From Kosakonia oryzae (GTDB taxonomy: Bacteria > Pseudomonadota > Gammaproteobacteria > Enterobacterales > Enterobacteriaceae): a DNA stretch of 64,000 bases. The position numbers were made by a program, and so were the translations under genes. The stretch lies in NCBI RefSeq assembly GCF_001658025.2, contig NZ_CP014007.2:3782001-3846000 (forward strand). Direction: 5' to 3'. Positions 41,151 to 52,246 of the stretch are shown here, in pieces. The notes beneath the pieces were generated by a model. The model worked only from the letters and a program-made list of their open reading frames with translations, had not been told where the DNA came from and did not search any database. Within the stretch, counting starts at the first letter, position 1; each line of letters starts with the position of its first letter.

Positions 41151-41183
41151 TGACCCGCATTTCGTGCGGGTCATTATTTTATT
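41151..41183 (+). terminator. Probable terminator of lipB
   Basis: Nine-bp stem TGACCCGCA/TGCGGGTCA with a TTTCG loop and TTATTTTATT downstream. The rest of the 302-nt lipB-ybeF gap (41137-41438) holds only a weak open frame (41129-41356), judged spurious. Confidence 0.7.
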
Positions 41184-41438
41184 GGCATGTTAGCGCTTTA
41201 CAACAGATGCCTTATTCTCTATTTTCAACCTACCTGCCTTGTCTGGCAAATATGCATTACGGTGCTATTCCGGGCTTCGTATGCGTGCTTCAGGCCAGCA
41301 ATTTTGAGCGCAATGTTCGCATCACGATGAAAAAACTACGTAATGATGATGCATGACAGGATGTTAACTCAAATTAATAATCAACTAAAAAACAAATTCA
41401 ACTATCATTCATATTGCGAATGATTATGGAGCACTAGC

Positions 41439-42392
41439 GTGGATAATAATAACCAACCGGAAAAGCGAATAACCGTGCGCCCTGAAGATGATAAGCCGCA
41501 AATCTTCCGGACGCTGCGCAATATTGATCTCAACTTACTGACGATTTTTGAGGCAGTATATGTTCATAAAGGGATCGTTAACGCGGCAAAAGTGCTTAAC
41601 CTCACGCCTTCGGCTATTAGCCAGTCGATTCAGAAACTGCGCTTAATATTTCCAGATCCGCTTTTTATTCGTAAAGGCCAGGGCGTTACGCCGACAGCCT
41701 ATGCATCGCATTTACATGAATATATCAGCCAGGGGCTGGAGTCGATCCTTGGCGCGTTGGATCTTACCGGTAGCTATGACAAACAACGCACCATTACGAT
41801 TGGCACGCCGCCATCGATCGGCGCATTAGTTATTCCGACTATCTTTCAGGCTATTAAAGAGAGCGCGCCGCAACTGATGATGCGTAATATTCCGGTAAAC
41901 GACGCTGAAAGCCAGCTTAGCCAGTTCCAGACGGATTTGATTATTGATACGCATATTGCCAGTTCGCGCACGCTCAATCATCACGTGTTGTATAGCGACC
42001 GGATGATGCTGGTGTGTCGTAAAGGGCATCCTTGTCTGAATGAGTCGATCAACGAAGAGGTTTTGCAAAAGTATGAGCACACGTTGCTGATGCTGGAAGG
42101 GCAAAACTTGAGCGGGCTGCGTCAGCGAGTACAGGATCTCTTTCCGGAACGTCAGGTGAGTTTTAGCAGTTACAATATGTTTACTATTGCAGCACTGATC
42201 GGCAACAGCGATCTGCTCGGCCTGATGCCGACACGTTTGTTCAAGCTCTTCAGTGGTTGCTGGCCGCTGGTCGAAATCGATTTTCCGCCGATTAGCAACG
42301 AACAGCTCGATATTTCACTGTATTACAATAAATTGAGTTTGCGCGATCCGGTGCTGGAGAATGTCATCAATGTTATCCGACGGGCTTTTTAA
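41439..42392 (+). CDS. ybeF: YbeF, LysR-type transcriptional regulator
   Basis: LysR-family regulator of unknown regulon; 317 aa starting with GTG 41439. An unusual 27-residue polar extension precedes the winged HTH (about 28-88, AAKVLNLTPSAISQSIQKL). The effector domain (about 110-315) carries TIGTPPSIGAL and LMLEGQNLSGLR. It sits between lipB and lipA as in E. coli, where it also has no assigned function; a role in lipoate genes is only suggested by position. Confidence 0.93.
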   Translation: MDNNNQPEKRITVRPEDDKPQIFRTLRNIDLNLLTIFEAVYVHKGIVNAAKVLNLTPSAISQSIQKLRLIFPDPLFIRKGQGVTPTAYASHLHEYISQGLESILGALDLTGSYDKQRTITIGTPPSIGALVIPTIFQAIKESAPQLMMRNIPVNDAESQLSQFQTDLIIDTHIASSRTLNHHVLYSDRMMLVCRKGHPCLNESINEEVLQKYEHTLLMLEGQNLSGLRQRVQDLFPERQVSFSSYNMFTIAALIGNSDLLGLMPTRLFKLFSGCWPLVEIDFPPISNEQLDISLYYNKLSLRDPVLENVINVIRRAF

Positions 42393-42602
42393 CGCCCGTT
42401 CTCCCCTGGTGAAAGCGCTAATGTTTGCTGGGCGTTTGGCACAAAACAACAACTATTTTACAAATTGCCCCGCTGTCAGGCTGCTTTCTACTCGCCGATA
42501 ATGGTATACTGCGCGCACGTTAATTCAAAAATAGTTGATAAATACAACATTCCCTTGAATTGAAATACTTACTTCGTTATCCGCAACTGGAACACGCACG
42601 CT

Positions 42603-43568
42603 ATGAGTAAACCCATTGTGATGGAACGCGGTGTTAAGTACCGCGATGCCGATAAAATGGCTCTTATCCCGGTTAAAAACGTGGCAACCGAGCGCGAAGC
42701 TCTGTTGAGAAAACCGGAATGGATGAAAATCAAACTCCCGGCAGACTCTTCCCGTATCCAGGGGATCAAAGCAGCCATGCGTAAAAATGGGCTGCACTCT
42801 GTGTGCGAAGAGGCATCCTGCCCGAACCTTGCTGAGTGTTTCAACCACGGAACGGCCACCTTTATGATCCTCGGCGCCATCTGTACACGCCGTTGCCCGT
42901 TCTGCGATGTGGCACACGGCCGTCCGGTGGCGCCTGATGCTAACGAACCACAAAAACTGGCGCAGACAATTGCCGATATGGCGCTGCGTTATGTGGTCAT
43001 CACCTCTGTTGACCGTGACGATCTACGTGACGGCGGTGCACAGCATTTCGCGGACTGCATCACCGCAATTCGTGAAAAAAGTCCATCCATCAAAATTGAG
43101 ACGCTGGTTCCGGACTTCCGTGGTCGTATGGATCGCGCGCTGGATATCCTCACTGCCACGCCGCCAGACGTATTTAACCACAACCTGGAGAACGTGCCGC
43201 GTATCTATCGCCAGGTACGTCCAGGCGCAGATTACAACTGGTCGCTGAAACTGCTGGAGCGTTTTAAAGAAGCGCATCCGGAGATCCCAACCAAATCCGG
43301 TTTGATGGTAGGGCTGGGCGAAACGAATGCTGAAATTATCGACGTGATGCGCGATCTGCGCCGCCACGGTGTGACGATGCTGACGCTGGGGCAGTATTTA
43401 CAGCCTAGCCGTCATCACCTGCCGGTTCAGCGCTATGTCAGCCCGGACGAGTTTGACGAAATGAAAGAAGAAGCGCTGGCAATGGGCTTTACCCATGCGG
43501 CGTGCGGCCCGTTCGTTCGCTCTTCCTATCATGCGGACCTGCAGGCAAAAGGCATTGAAGTGAAGTAA
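42603..43568 (+). CDS. lipA: Lipoyl synthase
   Basis: Radical-SAM enzyme inserting two sulfurs into octanoylated lipoyl domains; 321 aa, as in E. coli. The auxiliary 4Fe-4S cluster is C68/C73/C79 and the radical-SAM cluster C94/C98/C101 (CTRRCPFC). The C-terminal [12 protein letters not shown] carries the Ser that ligates the auxiliary cluster. Own promoter region downstream of ybeF. Confidence 0.98.
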   Translation: MSKPIVMERGVKYRDADKMALIPVKNVATEREALLRKPEWMKIKLPADSSRIQGIKAAMRKNGLHSVCEEASCPNLAECFNHGTATFMILGAICTRRCPFCDVAHGRPVAPDANEPQKLAQTIADMALRYVVITSVDRDDLRDGGAQHFADCITAIREKSPSIKIETLVPDFRGRMDRALDILTATPPDVFNHNLENVPRIYRQVRPGADYNWSLKLLERFKEAHPEIPTKSGLMVGLGETNAEIIDVMRDLRRHGVTMLTLGQYLQPSRHHLPVQRYVSPDEFDEMKEEALAMGFTHAACGPFVRSSYHADLQAKGIEVK

Positions 43569-43587
43569 CACATGCTTACACTCCAGA

Positions 43588-43619
43588 CAAAAAAACCGGC
43601 CTCTACGCCGGTTTTTTTT
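43588..43619. terminator. Bidirectional terminator between lipA and tatE
   Basis: Stem AACCGGC/GCCGGTT (43594-43613), T8 on the plus strand and a T-run on the minus strand, between the converging genes. Confidence 0.93.
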
Positions 43620-43635
43620 CGCCTGTTGGGGCGGT

Positions 43636-43833
43636 TCACTCTTTGTGAGTGAGTTTTTCTGCTGTCACTTCGTCAGCGTCTTTCTTCGCAGCATCGTCAT
43701 CATTCATGGCTTTTTTGAAGCCCTTGATGGCTGCACCCAGATCGCCGCCCAGCGTACGCAACTTCTTGGTTCCAAACAGCAGAACAACCAACGCGGCCAC
43801 GACCAGCAGTTTGGTAATACTAATTTCACCCAT
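43636..43833 (-). CDS. tatE: TatE, twin-arginine translocase subunit
   Basis: Small TatA paralogue of the inner-membrane Tat pore; 65 aa. A single membrane helix (about residues 5-20), the hinge FGTKKLR, an amphipathic helix ([16 protein letters not shown]) and an acidic/Lys tail. Convergent with lipA and, with ybeM 127 nt upstream, on the minus strand. Confidence 0.95.
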   Translation of the reverse strand: MGEISITKLLVVAALVVLLFGTKKLRTLGGDLGAAIKGFKKAMNDDDAAKKDADEVTAEKLTHKE

Positions 43834-43960
43834 AGATACCTTCTTTCGTAAAACAGGCTGTATAAAACGTCATTATAACCTGACTTCATTAACGGTCATT
43901 CGACGCGCGCACACAATAGCAATCTGTAACGAGATGAATCAAGACTTGTTTAAAAAAACA

Positions 43961-44749
43961 TCACAGGAGTTGCGGCGGCGCAAAGCGTCGATTCTGCAAA
44001 ACGGGAAGTTTCTCTCGCGTTTGCGTCACACGGGCTGCCGTGACATCCGCATAGATCAGTTGTGGTGCTTCAGCGGCGGCAGCAATAGTAACACCCTGGG
44101 GATCGATAACCCGACTCTGACCGATATTCTTGTTGCCACACTCCCCGGCAGCCACCATGTAACAGGTGGTATCCAGCGCCCGCGCAGAAAGTAACGTCGC
44201 CCAGTGTTGCTCTTTTAGCGGCCCTCTCACCCACGCGGCAGGCAGAACCAACAGTTGTGCGCCCGCAAGCGCCAGCGACAGCGCCAGCTCCGGAAATCGC
44301 AAATCATAACAGGTCATCAACCCGACCAGCATTCCGTCAACCTCAATCAGCGGTGGCAGAATGCTGCCTGCATCCACCCGCGCCGACTCCTGCATATTAA
44401 ATGCATCATAGAGATGCAGCTTTGCATACTGTGCAACGATCTCCCCCCGGCATAACACCACCAGCGTATTGACTGCCCGCCCTTCCATGGAGGGCACATG
44501 CACCGTCAGCACAGTGGTCATGCTGTTTAGGCGGCTCTCATCAAGAAGCAGGCGCAGAAAATCGCCATCCAGCCTCTGCGCCGATTTTACCGAAAGATAG
44601 GGGTCAGCATCATCCCGGGCGAGTAATGCCTCTGGCAGCACCAGCAGCGACGCCTGTTGCTGTGCCGCTTGCGCCATCAATTCGACACAAGTTAATGCAT
44701 TAGTTTTCCAGTCCGGTGTAACGGCAAACTGCCCGGCTGCAACAATCAT
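43961..44749 (-). CDS. ybeM: YbeM/Nit1-type deaminated glutathione amidase
   Basis: Nitrilase-superfamily amidase that repairs deaminated glutathione formed by transaminases. Complete at 262 aa, with the Glu-Lys-Cys triad E40 (LVLPEALL), K110 (YAKLHLYD) and C147 ([10 protein letters not shown]). In E. coli K-12 the gene is often annotated as shortened; here it is full length. A strong function call, since the Nit1 signature QYAKLHLYD is intact. Confidence 0.9.
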   Translation of the reverse strand: MIVAAGQFAVTPDWKTNALTCVELMAQAAQQQASLLVLPEALLARDDADPYLSVKSAQRLDGDFLRLLLDESRLNSMTTVLTVHVPSMEGRAVNTLVVLCRGEIVAQYAKLHLYDAFNMQESARVDAGSILPPLIEVDGMLVGLMTCYDLRFPELALSLALAGAQLLVLPAAWVRGPLKEQHWATLLSARALDTTCYMVAAGECGNKNIGQSRVIDPQGVTIAAAAEAPQLIYADVTAARVTQTREKLPVLQNRRFAPPQLL

Positions 44750-44837
44750 CGTTTTCCCTCCGCTGTGCCGCCATAGCCAGAAAGTGGCCGCGACGCTAAA
44801 CTCAACACTCTAACAAATCAAATAGCAGGATTTCACG

Positions 44838-45221
44838 GTGTTACAACTTCTTTTAGCGGTATTTATCGGTGGCGGTACAGGTAGCGTTGCGCGCTGGATG
44901 CTCAGCATGAAGCTAAACCCGGCGCACCAGATTATTCCCCTTGGCACATTAACCGCCAACCTGGTAGGCGCATTTATTATTGGCATGGGGCTGGCGTGGT
45001 TCAACCGAATGACGCATATCGATCCGGTGTGGAAAGTGCTGATTACCACCGGTTTCTGCGGCGGGCTAACGACATTTTCCACCTTTTCGGCTGAAGTCGT
45101 GTTTTTGTTGCAGGAAGGTCGTGTCAGCTGGGCGTTGTTGAACGTAGCAGTTAACCTGCTGGGATCGTTTGCGATGACTGCGCTGGCTTTCTGGCTTTTT
45201 TCAGCCGTGAATGCAAGCTGA
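44838..45221 (+). CDS. crcB: CrcB/Fluc fluoride channel
   Basis: Dual-topology inner-membrane fluoride exporter; 127 aa with four membrane helices. It carries [10 protein letters not shown] near residue 15, the helix-3 break region [15 protein letters not shown] (about 73-87) and [11 protein letters not shown]. Starts with GTG 44838. The 88-nt ybeM-crcB gap shows no fluoride-riboswitch fold by eye. Convergent with cspE. Confidence 0.95.
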   Translation: MLQLLLAVFIGGGTGSVARWMLSMKLNPAHQIIPLGTLTANLVGAFIIGMGLAWFNRMTHIDPVWKVLITTGFCGGLTTFSTFSAEVVFLLQEGRVSWALLNVAVNLLGSFAMTALAFWLFSAVNAS

Positions 45222-45225
45222 AGGC

Positions 45226-45254
45226 AAAAAAAACCCGCTTTATCAGCGGGTTTT
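45226..45254. terminator. Bidirectional terminator between crcB and cspE
   Basis: Stem AACCCGCT/AGCGGGTT (45232-45252) with a TTATC loop. A-run before and T-run after make it usable from either strand, with the stronger T-tract on the minus strand after cspE. Confidence 0.88.
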
Positions 45255-45278
45255 GGAATTCTTGCTTACGTAGCTGAA

Positions 45279-45488
45279 TTAAACAGGCATTACGTTTGCA
45301 GCAGAAGGGCCTTTGGCACCGTTAGTGATTTCAAACTCAACGCGCTGACCTTCAGCCAGGGTTTTGAAACCATTGCTCTGGATTGCAGAGAAGTGTACGA
45401 ACACGTCTTTGCTGCCATCTTCCGGAGTAATGAAACCGAATCCTTTGGATTCATTAAACCACTTAACGTTACCTTTAATCTTAGACAT
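45279..45488 (-). CDS. cspE: CspE, cold-shock-domain RNA chaperone
   Basis: 69-aa single cold-shock domain; melts RNA structure and acts as transcription antiterminator. RNP1 KGFGFI and RNP2 VFVHF are intact; differs from E. coli CspE mainly in its last residues. ATG 45488 is chosen ([12 protein letters not shown]), with AAGGTAATTTTG upstream; a 59-codon open extension is leader sequence. The long AT-rich leader upstream is usual for csp genes. Confidence 0.97.
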   Translation of the reverse strand: MSKIKGNVKWFNESKGFGFITPEDGSKDVFVHFSAIQSNGFKTLAEGQRVEFEITNGAKGPSAANVMPV

Positions 45489-45677
45489 CAAAATTACCTT
45501 TACATGAAAAAACGACACAAATGCTGTGTCGGGTATCAGTACATCAATTGTGGCGGCCTTTGTCCAGTCGTTATTCGCTAAAAAGTGATAAATGTCGCTA
45601 AGTTTTGTTCTTTGACGCTTTATTCCGCATTTTTTGTACTGCTTAAGAACTGTGCAGAGCATCATCCGCTGACAGAA

Positions 45678-46247
45678 TCAGAACTGAAAGCGCATCCACG
45701 CAAAGTAAACGTTTCCGTTATTATAAGTCCCCGGGATGTAGGTCATCTGGAATGTTGCCGGGCCATAACCAATGGAAGCCAGTGGTAACAGCACCGGAAT
45801 CGGAATGTAATGCCAGTTATCGCGTGCAGTCACGCCTGCGGTGTAACCGAGTCCGAGACGGAAATTATCATCCGCCAGTGGTCTCCAGGTTTTCTCCCAG
45901 CCATAGCCACCAATCGGTTCCCATTTGTTAAACGAATCTTTAAAGGCCATCAGGTACAAGCCGTGCCAGTTGCCTTTCTCATCCCAGCGATCCTGACCAA
46001 ATCCGGCGCCCCATGGGCGTTCGTTATAACGGTCGGTTTTCTCCTTGTCATAAGCAAAACGCGCATGCCAGGTGATAGCCGGAACATAGAGATCGTAATG
46101 CTCTGGCGCTTGCCAGGTTTGCTTTACGTTGTCGGTAAAATCGGAGAACCAGGACTGCTGAGCTGCGTGCGTCAGGGAAACCACCGAAAACTGACAAAAT
46201 ATAGCGAAGAGTATGAAAAATTTATTTTTTACAGACACCGTATGCAT
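45678..46247 (-). CDS. pagP: PagP, lipid A palmitoyltransferase
   Basis: Eight-stranded outer-membrane barrel that transfers palmitate from phospholipid to lipid A. The product is 189 aa: signal peptide ending at LTHA/AQQ, amphipathic helix, then the barrel with catalytic AFKDS (Asp-Ser) and a C-terminal Phe. Strongly like E. coli PagP. Normally PhoPQ-controlled; no clear PhoP box was seen in the short 163-nt upstream region that separates it from cusA. Confidence 0.97.
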   Translation of the reverse strand: MHTVSVKNKFFILFAIFCQFSVVSLTHAAQQSWFSDFTDNVKQTWQAPEHYDLYVPAITWHARFAYDKEKTDRYNERPWGAGFGQDRWDEKGNWHGLYLMAFKDSFNKWEPIGGYGWEKTWRPLADDNFRLGLGYTAGVTARDNWHYIPIPVLLPLASIGYGPATFQMTYIPGTYNNGNVYFAWMRFQF

Positions 46248-46378
46248 TCCATTTTACGTATTGACGTATAGTCTGCAGCAGGATATCTGAATAAACTCTT
46301 AACGAAATTAGATTAATTCTGAAAATATAACGAAAGCTCCTTATTCCGCTAATGGTTTCCAGGTTACATACAACATGT

Positions 46379-46403
46379 TACGCCGCAACAATATTGCGGC
46401 GTA
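46379..46403 (-). terminator. Hairpin after cusA, possible terminator
   Basis: Ten-bp perfect stem TACGCCGCAA/TTGCGGCGTA, 8 nt beyond the cusA stop on the minus strand. No T-run follows, so termination here may be weak or factor-dependent and cus transcripts could run towards pagP. Confidence 0.5.
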
Positions 46404-46410
46404 CATTTTC

Positions 46411-49400
46411 TTAGCGTCGGCGGTGCAACAAGTAATACACTGCCGGAATGACTAACATTGACAGTAATGGCGCAGTGACCATGCCGCCGATCATCGGTGC
46501 AGCGATGCGGCTCATCACCTCCGATCCGCTGCCACTGCCCCACATGATGGGCAACAATCCCGCCATGATGGTCGCGACTGTCATCACCTTCGGCCGTACG
46601 CGCAACACGGCTCCCTCATGAATGGCCCGCAGCAACATCTTATTTCCTCCTTGCGGATCGCGTTGACGATATTTATCCAGCGCGTGGTTCAGATAGAGCA
46701 CCATAATAACGCCGAACTCTGCCGCAACACCGGCCAGCGCAATAAATCCAACAGCCCCGGCAACAGATAAATTATATCCCAACAGCCACAATAACCAGAC
46801 GCCGCCAATCAATGAGAAGGGTAATGTCCCCATTATTAACAGGGCATCGGTGACGCGTTTAAAGGTAATAAACAGCAAGACAAAGATAATCATTAACGTT
46901 ACCGGCAAGACGATCTTCAGCTTCGCCGTCGCACGCTCCAGATATTCAAACTGCCCGGACCACGACAGCGTCACACCTTGCGGCAACTTGACCTGCTGTG
47001 CCACCCGCTGCTGCATCTCTTCAACGGCAGATTTTAAATCCCGTCCGCGCAGATCGACGTAGATCCAGTTGGACAGGCGCGCATTTTCGCTTTTCAGCAT
47101 CGGCGGCCCTTCCGTAACCACGATATCGGCCAGCTCACCAAGCGCAATCTGGCTGCCATTTTCGGTTATTACGGGTAATGTGCGCAGCTCATCGACGTTA
47201 TCGCGTATTTCGCGCGGGTAACGAACATTAATCGGGTAGCGTTCACGACCTTGCAGCACTTCACCGACATTTTCCCCGCCCACCAGCGTGGAAACCAGTG
47301 ATTGCAGCTCTTTCACCGAAACGCCATAACGCGCGGCCTGCGCCCGGTTGATGTTGATATCAACATAGCGCCCGCCCGCCAACCGCTCCGCCAGCGCCGA
47401 AGTCACACCCGGCACGGTTTTCACAACCTGCTCGATTTGCTGCGCCACGCGCTCAATATCGGCGATATTATTACCGTTCACCTTTATACCGACCGGGCTT
47501 TTAATACCGGTCGCCAGCATATCCAGGCGGTTACGGATTGGCGGAACCCAGACATTCGCAATCCCCGGAACATTCACGGTTTTATCCAGTTCATCAACCA
47601 GTTTCTCCGGCGTCATTCCAGGTCGCCACTGGTCACGCGGTTTAAAGCGGATGGTCGTTTCCACCATAGTGAGCGGCGCAGGATCTGTTGCCGTTTCGGC
47701 CCTTCCCGCTTTACCAAACACGCTTTCCACTTCCGGCACGCTTTTGATCAGCCGATCGGTTTGCTGCAACAAACGGCTGGCTTCACGGGCGGAAATCCCC
47801 GGCAGCGTCGAGGGCATATACAATAAATCGCCTTCATCGAGCGGCGGCATAAACTCGCTGCCCAGACGACTTAACGGCCACAGCGTCGCTACCAGCAACA
47901 GCAGCGCAATTCCCAGCGTCGCTTTCGGCCAGGCCAGCACTTTATCCAGCAGCGGTTCGTATAAACGAATGAGGAAACGGTTAATCGGGTTTGCTTTTTC
48001 ATCGGGAATTTTGCCGCGAATAAACAACCCCATCAGCACCGGCACAAGCGTGATCCCGAGCCCTGCCGAGACTGCCATCGCCCAGCTTTTGGTAAATGCA
48101 AGCGGGGAAAACATGCGCCCTTCCTGCGCTTCTAGCGAAAACACAGGAATAAATGACAGCGTGATGATCAACAGGCTGCAAAACAGCGCAGGCCCGACTT
48201 CCACCGCCGCCTGTTCTGAACAGCGCCAATAATCAGCACTCGTCGGTTGACGTTCGGGGTTATCATGTCGCCACTGCTCCATTACCTTATGCATGTTCTC
48301 AATCATCACAATCGCAGCATCCACCATCGCGCCAATGGCGATGGCAATCCCGCCCAGCGACATAATGTTGGCGTTGATGCCCTGATAGTGCATGACAATA
48401 AACGCGCCAAGAATCCCCAGCGGTAACGAGACAATGGCCACCAGCGCAGAGCGGAAATGGAACAAGAACAGCGTGCAAACCAGGGCAACAACGATAAATT
48501 CTTCAATCAGTTTATGGGTGAGCGTCTCAACCGCATGCTCAATCAGCGTCGATCGGTCATAAACCGGCACGATCTCCACGCCAGCGGGCAGCGTTTTCTG
48601 TATTTCACCCAATTTGGCTTTAACGGCGTGGATAGTATCCAGCGCATTTTTGCCATAACGCATGACGATAATACCACCGGCCACTTCCCCTTCGCCGTTG
48701 TACTCCGCCACGCCGCGCCGCAGTTCCGGCCCCAGCCGTACCGTCGCAACATCTGAAAGCATCACCGGCACGCCCTCACGGCTGGTAATCACTATCTGAC
48801 GAAAATCCGACAACTGCCGCAAGTATCCGGTGGTACGCACCATAAACTCGGCTTCGCCCATCTCCAGCAGCGCGCCGCCGCTCTCCTGGTTCGCCGCCTG
48901 CACCGCACTGACAATCTGTTCATGGGTAATATTCAGTGCCCGCATCCGCGCGGGATCCGGCACAATCTGATACTGACGAACCATCCCACCAACGCTGGCG
49001 ACCTCCGCCACGTTCGGCACCGTTTTCAGCTCGAACTTCAGCGTCCAGTCCTGTAACGCGCGCAGATCCGCCAGATTATGCTTACCGCTGCGATCGACCA
49101 GCGCATACTCATAAATCCAGCCAACGCCGGTAGCATCCGGCCCCAGCCCGACGTTCACCCCGGCAGGCAGCGAGGATTGGATCTGGCTTAGATTCTCCAG
49201 CACCCGCGATCGCGCCCAGTAGAGATCAGTATCGTCTTCAAATAAAACATATACATAGGAATCGCCGAACATCGAATAGCCGCGCACCGTTTTCGCACCC
49301 GGCACGGAAAGCATGGCCGTGGTGAGCGGATAGGTGACCTGGTCTTCAATAATTTGCGGCGCTTTGCCCGGATAGCTGGCGCGAATAATCACCTGCACAT

Positions 49401-49530
49401 CTGACAAATCCGGTAGCGCATCAAGCGGTGCGCGCTGAACCGCCCATATCCCCCAGCCGGTCAGCACCAGCGCTGCCAGCAAGATCAATAAGCGGTTGCG
49501 CAGCGAGGCACGAATAACGGCGGCGATCAT
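46411..49530 (-). CDS. cusA: CusA-type RND efflux pump, Cu(I)/Ag(I)
   Basis: Inner-membrane proton-driven RND transporter of the heavy-metal (HME) family; 1039 aa with twelve expected membrane spans and two large periplasmic loops. The proton-relay Asp is D404 ([14 protein letters not shown]). Methionines M572 (YMPSTLP), M622 (LTMVETT) and M671 (RLDMLATG) align with the E. coli CusA metal-site trio M573/M623/M672 at an offset of one, supporting monovalent Cu/Ag rather than Zn/Co export. The start overlaps the cusB stop (ATGA). In E. coli K-12 the cus genes lie elsewhere; here they sit between pagP and dcuC. Confidence 0.94.
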   Translation of the reverse strand: MIAAVIRASLRNRLLILLAALVLTGWGIWAVQRAPLDALPDLSDVQVIIRASYPGKAPQIIEDQVTYPLTTAMLSVPGAKTVRGYSMFGDSYVYVLFEDDTDLYWARSRVLENLSQIQSSLPAGVNVGLGPDATGVGWIYEYALVDRSGKHNLADLRALQDWTLKFELKTVPNVAEVASVGGMVRQYQIVPDPARMRALNITHEQIVSAVQAANQESGGALLEMGEAEFMVRTTGYLRQLSDFRQIVITSREGVPVMLSDVATVRLGPELRRGVAEYNGEGEVAGGIIVMRYGKNALDTIHAVKAKLGEIQKTLPAGVEIVPVYDRSTLIEHAVETLTHKLIEEFIVVALVCTLFLFHFRSALVAIVSLPLGILGAFIVMHYQGINANIMSLGGIAIAIGAMVDAAIVMIENMHKVMEQWRHDNPERQPTSADYWRCSEQAAVEVGPALFCSLLIITLSFIPVFSLEAQEGRMFSPLAFTKSWAMAVSAGLGITLVPVLMGLFIRGKIPDEKANPINRFLIRLYEPLLDKVLAWPKATLGIALLLLVATLWPLSRLGSEFMPPLDEGDLLYMPSTLPGISAREASRLLQQTDRLIKSVPEVESVFGKAGRAETATDPAPLTMVETTIRFKPRDQWRPGMTPEKLVDELDKTVNVPGIANVWVPPIRNRLDMLATGIKSPVGIKVNGNNIADIERVAQQIEQVVKTVPGVTSALAERLAGGRYVDININRAQAARYGVSVKELQSLVSTLVGGENVGEVLQGRERYPINVRYPREIRDNVDELRTLPVITENGSQIALGELADIVVTEGPPMLKSENARLSNWIYVDLRGRDLKSAVEEMQQRVAQQVKLPQGVTLSWSGQFEYLERATAKLKIVLPVTLMIIFVLLFITFKRVTDALLIMGTLPFSLIGGVWLLWLLGYNLSVAGAVGFIALAGVAAEFGVIMVLYLNHALDKYRQRDPQGGNKMLLRAIHEGAVLRVRPKVMTVATIMAGLLPIMWGSGSGSEVMSRIAAPMIGGMVTAPLLSMLVIPAVYYLLHRRR

Positions 49531-50981
49531 TTCATCTCCTCCTGCATCGGCATCAGGTGAGTGATGACTGCGCCCTCTTCATCATCCAGCACAAAGCTGA
49601 ACATCACCGTATCGCCCGGCTTAATAGTGGGATCGGGTTGTTTGAGCACGAAATCCATCGTCATCGCTCCCCAGTTCAGTGCCGGAATAGGTTGGTGCGA
49701 CAGGGTAATGCTGCCCGCTTCGATGGCTTTCACCACGCCGGTTCCCTCGTAAGTCTCGACTTTTTTCGCCGCTGGCTGTTGCGCCTGCTGTTCCGGCAAT
49801 GCACTGCGCAAACTGGCTTCCGAATCAATCAGGAACTGACCAGAAGTGACCACGCTGTCACCTTCCTTGACGCCGGACAGCACTTCAGTCCAGCCTTGCG
49901 CCGTGCGCCCGGTCGTCACGTTTGCCGCCTGGAAGTGGCCATCGCCCGTAGCCAGCAGTACACGGCTGGCAGCACCCGTTGCAATCAGCGCCTCTTCCGG
50001 GATCGCCAGCACTGCGGGTTGCCGTGCTGATTCCGGCTGCGTTACGGTGAGAAACATACCGGGTTTGAGTTTTTGCTGCGGATTATCGAGCACAATGCGC
50101 GCTTTCAGCGTACGGGTGGTAGTCTCCAGTTGCGGCAGCAATTCACTGACACGGCCATGAAACTGCTCGCCAGGCCAGCTTGCGGAAGTGGCTATCACTT
50201 CGCTGCCTGCACTGAGCGCCTGCGCCTGGCTTTGCGGATAATCGACAACCAGCCACACCGGATCGAGGCTGGCGAGCTCAAACAGGGTTTGCGTGGCGGC
50301 CACTTGCGCGCCTTCACGGGAATCCAGCTTGACCACGTAACCATCACGATCGGCGCGCAGCGTCAGGCGGGTTTGTGGTTTTCCGCTGCGCTCGACAGCG
50401 CGAATAATCGCTTCCGGCATAAACTGCAACGCCAGACGTTCGCGGGCAGCGCGCGTTAGTTCGCCATCGCCCAGGTGGCGTACCGCCAGATACTCCTGCT
50501 GCGAAGTCGTCCATTGCGGGATCCACAACTGCGCCAGCGCTTCGCCCTTTTTCACCCACTGTTGTGGCGCACGGACAAACAGTTTTTCCACCACGCCCGC
50601 CGCCGGAGAAGGCACGCTCTGGATGCTGCGCTCATCGGTGGTTACGGTGGCGAACGCAGAGAAGGCGCTGCCGAGAACGCGTTTTTCCACTTTTGCCGTG
50701 GTCATGCCGAGATTCTGCTGCTGCTGCGCACTCACGCTCACACCGCCACTGGCCGGGGCTTCATCGGCATAACGCGGTTTGAGCGGCATATCCATAAACG
50801 GTGATTTTCCGGGTTTGTCAAAACGCTGATCCGGCACCATTGGGTCGTACCAGTAGAGCACTTTGCGTTCCTGCGCTTGTTCGCCGGATGCGGCAGGCGC
50901 GGTGTGTTGCCGCCCGATAAAATAGCCTGCGCCCGCTGCGACACATGCGGCGATCGCGATAGCCAAGAGGGTCTTCTTCAT
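49527..50981 (-). CDS. cusB: CusB-type periplasmic adaptor with C-terminal CusF domain
   Basis: Membrane-fusion protein linking CusA to the outer-membrane channel. ATG 50981 ([12 protein letters not shown]) gives 484 aa, about 75 more than E. coli CusB. Order: signal/anchor (1-20); heavy-metal-binding segment with M48, M63 and M65 at the same 15- and 2-residue spacing as the CusB metal methionines; hairpin, lipoyl, beta-barrel and proximal domains (about 80-400); then a fused CusF-like OB domain (about 408-484). The fused domain keeps H429, W437, M440 and M442 at exactly the CusF His/Trp/Met/Met spacing. It shares one base with the cusC stop. The fusion makes the adaptor resemble SilB/CusB forms outside E. 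coli. Confidence 0.93.
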   Translation of the reverse strand: MKKTLLAIAIAACVAAGAGYFIGRQHTAPAASGEQAQERKVLYWYDPMVPDQRFDKPGKSPFMDMPLKPRYADEAPASGGVSVSAQQQQNLGMTTAKVEKRVLGSAFSAFATVTTDERSIQSVPSPAAGVVEKLFVRAPQQWVKKGEALAQLWIPQWTTSQQEYLAVRHLGDGELTRAARERLALQFMPEAIIRAVERSGKPQTRLTLRADRDGYVVKLDSREGAQVAATQTLFELASLDPVWLVVDYPQSQAQALSAGSEVIATSASWPGEQFHGRVSELLPQLETTTRTLKARIVLDNPQQKLKPGMFLTVTQPESARQPAVLAIPEEALIATGAASRVLLATGDGHFQAANVTTGRTAQGWTEVLSGVKEGDSVVTSGQFLIDSEASLRSALPEQQAQQPAAKKVETYEGTGVVKAIEAGSITLSHQPIPALNWGAMTMDFVLKQPDPTIKPGDTVMFSFVLDDEEGAVITHLMPMQEEMK

Positions 50982-52234
50982 CACATCAACTCCTGCGGGA
51001 TCAACCAACGGATCGCGGCCCATTTCTGCGCCATCTCTTTCTCGGCCTGATTAACGGCCAGCTCGCTGTCGAGGACGTTACGGCGCGCTTCCAGCAGCGC
51101 CGACAAATCCGACTGCCCGGAACGATACTGGGCTGCGAGCAAGGTGGCGCGCTGACGCACCATCGGCAGCACTTCATCGCGCTGGCGCATCCACAGCGTT
51201 TGCGCGGCGTTATATTCGGCAATCAGGGAATGTAGTTGCGCCATATGATCCCGCTCGGCCAGCGCCAGTTGATCGTTGGCCTGCATGGTGCGCGAGACGT
51301 CCGCAGCGTGATCTTTATCCTGACGATGGGACTGGAACAACGGCAGGTCGACGGTGAACATCACCCCGGCCATATCCTCGTAACCTTCGGCACGACGTCC
51401 GTACCACACTTCAACTTCCACATCCGGAATGGCCGCAATCGCTGACTCCGCCGAACGCGCTTTCGCGCTGTTGGCGGCGCTGGCGGCAGCGACAATGTCA
51501 GGATGCTGAGCAATGCCCTGCTCCAGCGTTTTTTCATCGGCAGGCAAGCGTTGATAACGAGGAAGATCGCCAGAAACGGCAGTCACCGTCTCGCCGGTAA
51601 GCTGCATCAAGCGGGTTTGCGCCAGTTGCACATCACGTTCGGCGAGGGTGACTTTGTCGCGCATCGCGCTTAAGCCCACGCGAAATGCCAGCACGCTGTC
51701 CGGCGCGGCATTACCTGCGCCGACGCTGGCGCGCTGTGCGCCCTGCTGGCGTTCCGTTTCTGCCAGCAGCTTACGCGCCGTTTGCAGCGCCTGTTCTGAC
51801 AACGCCAGATCGAGCCACGCCTGCGCGGTATCACGCTGTAAATTAGCGCGCACCACTGAGGATTTGGCACTGACGCTCTGTGCTTCGGCCAGCAGGGTTT
51901 CGGCTTTGCGGTCGCGTTTTTCCGCGCTGACATACTGCTGCATAATGCCGATCCGCTGCATAGTCATTCCCTCACGGGTTAAGCGGCGATCGTTGTTGCC
52001 CTGCACCGGCACGTTTTCGATACCAAATTTCAGTTTTGGATCCGGCAACTGGCGGGCGGAATCCGCCATCGCATCCAGTGCCTGCGCTTCATTACGGTTG
52101 GCGGAAAGTTCGGCAGAGTAGCGTTCCGCGGCGGCCAGGGATTGCGTCAGCGTCAATGGCTCCGCCTGCACGGCGGAGCACATCAGTCCGAGCAATACCC
52201 CACCGAGCCGCAGGCTCAGTGAGTATCGTTTCAT
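50981..52234 (-). CDS. cusC: CusC/CzcC-type outer-membrane efflux channel (TolC superfamily)
   Basis: Outer-membrane exit duct of the tripartite pump; 417 aa with two OEP repeats (about 35-225 and 235-410) rich in long helices. Unlike E. coli CusC there is no lipobox: the leader ends AVQA/EPLT, a signal-peptidase I site, and the Cys in the leader has Met before it. That resembles CzcC-type partners, so gene symbol is by operon role. 12 nt downstream of cusF and overlapping cusB. Confidence 0.87.
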   Translation of the reverse strand: MKRYSLSLRLGGVLLGLMCSAVQAEPLTLTQSLAAAERYSAELSANRNEAQALDAMADSARQLPDPKLKFGIENVPVQGNNDRRLTREGMTMQRIGIMQQYVSAEKRDRKAETLLAEAQSVSAKSSVVRANLQRDTAQAWLDLALSEQALQTARKLLAETERQQGAQRASVGAGNAAPDSVLAFRVGLSAMRDKVTLAERDVQLAQTRLMQLTGETVTAVSGDLPRYQRLPADEKTLEQGIAQHPDIVAAASAANSAKARSAESAIAAIPDVEVEVWYGRRAEGYEDMAGVMFTVDLPLFQSHRQDKDHAADVSRTMQANDQLALAERDHMAQLHSLIAEYNAAQTLWMRQRDEVLPMVRQRATLLAAQYRSGQSDLSALLEARRNVLDSELAVNQAEKEMAQKWAAIRWLIPQELM

Positions 52235-52246
52235 TGTCGCTCCCGG

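Noticed and set aside
41129-41356. 75-codon frame overlapping the lipB end
   Set aside because: Begins inside lipB, runs through the probable lipB terminator, has no good ribosome-binding site and no recognisable homology.
44750-44837. Fluoride riboswitch upstream of crcB
   Set aside because: The gap is only 88 nt and none of the conserved fluoride-aptamer segments were seen.
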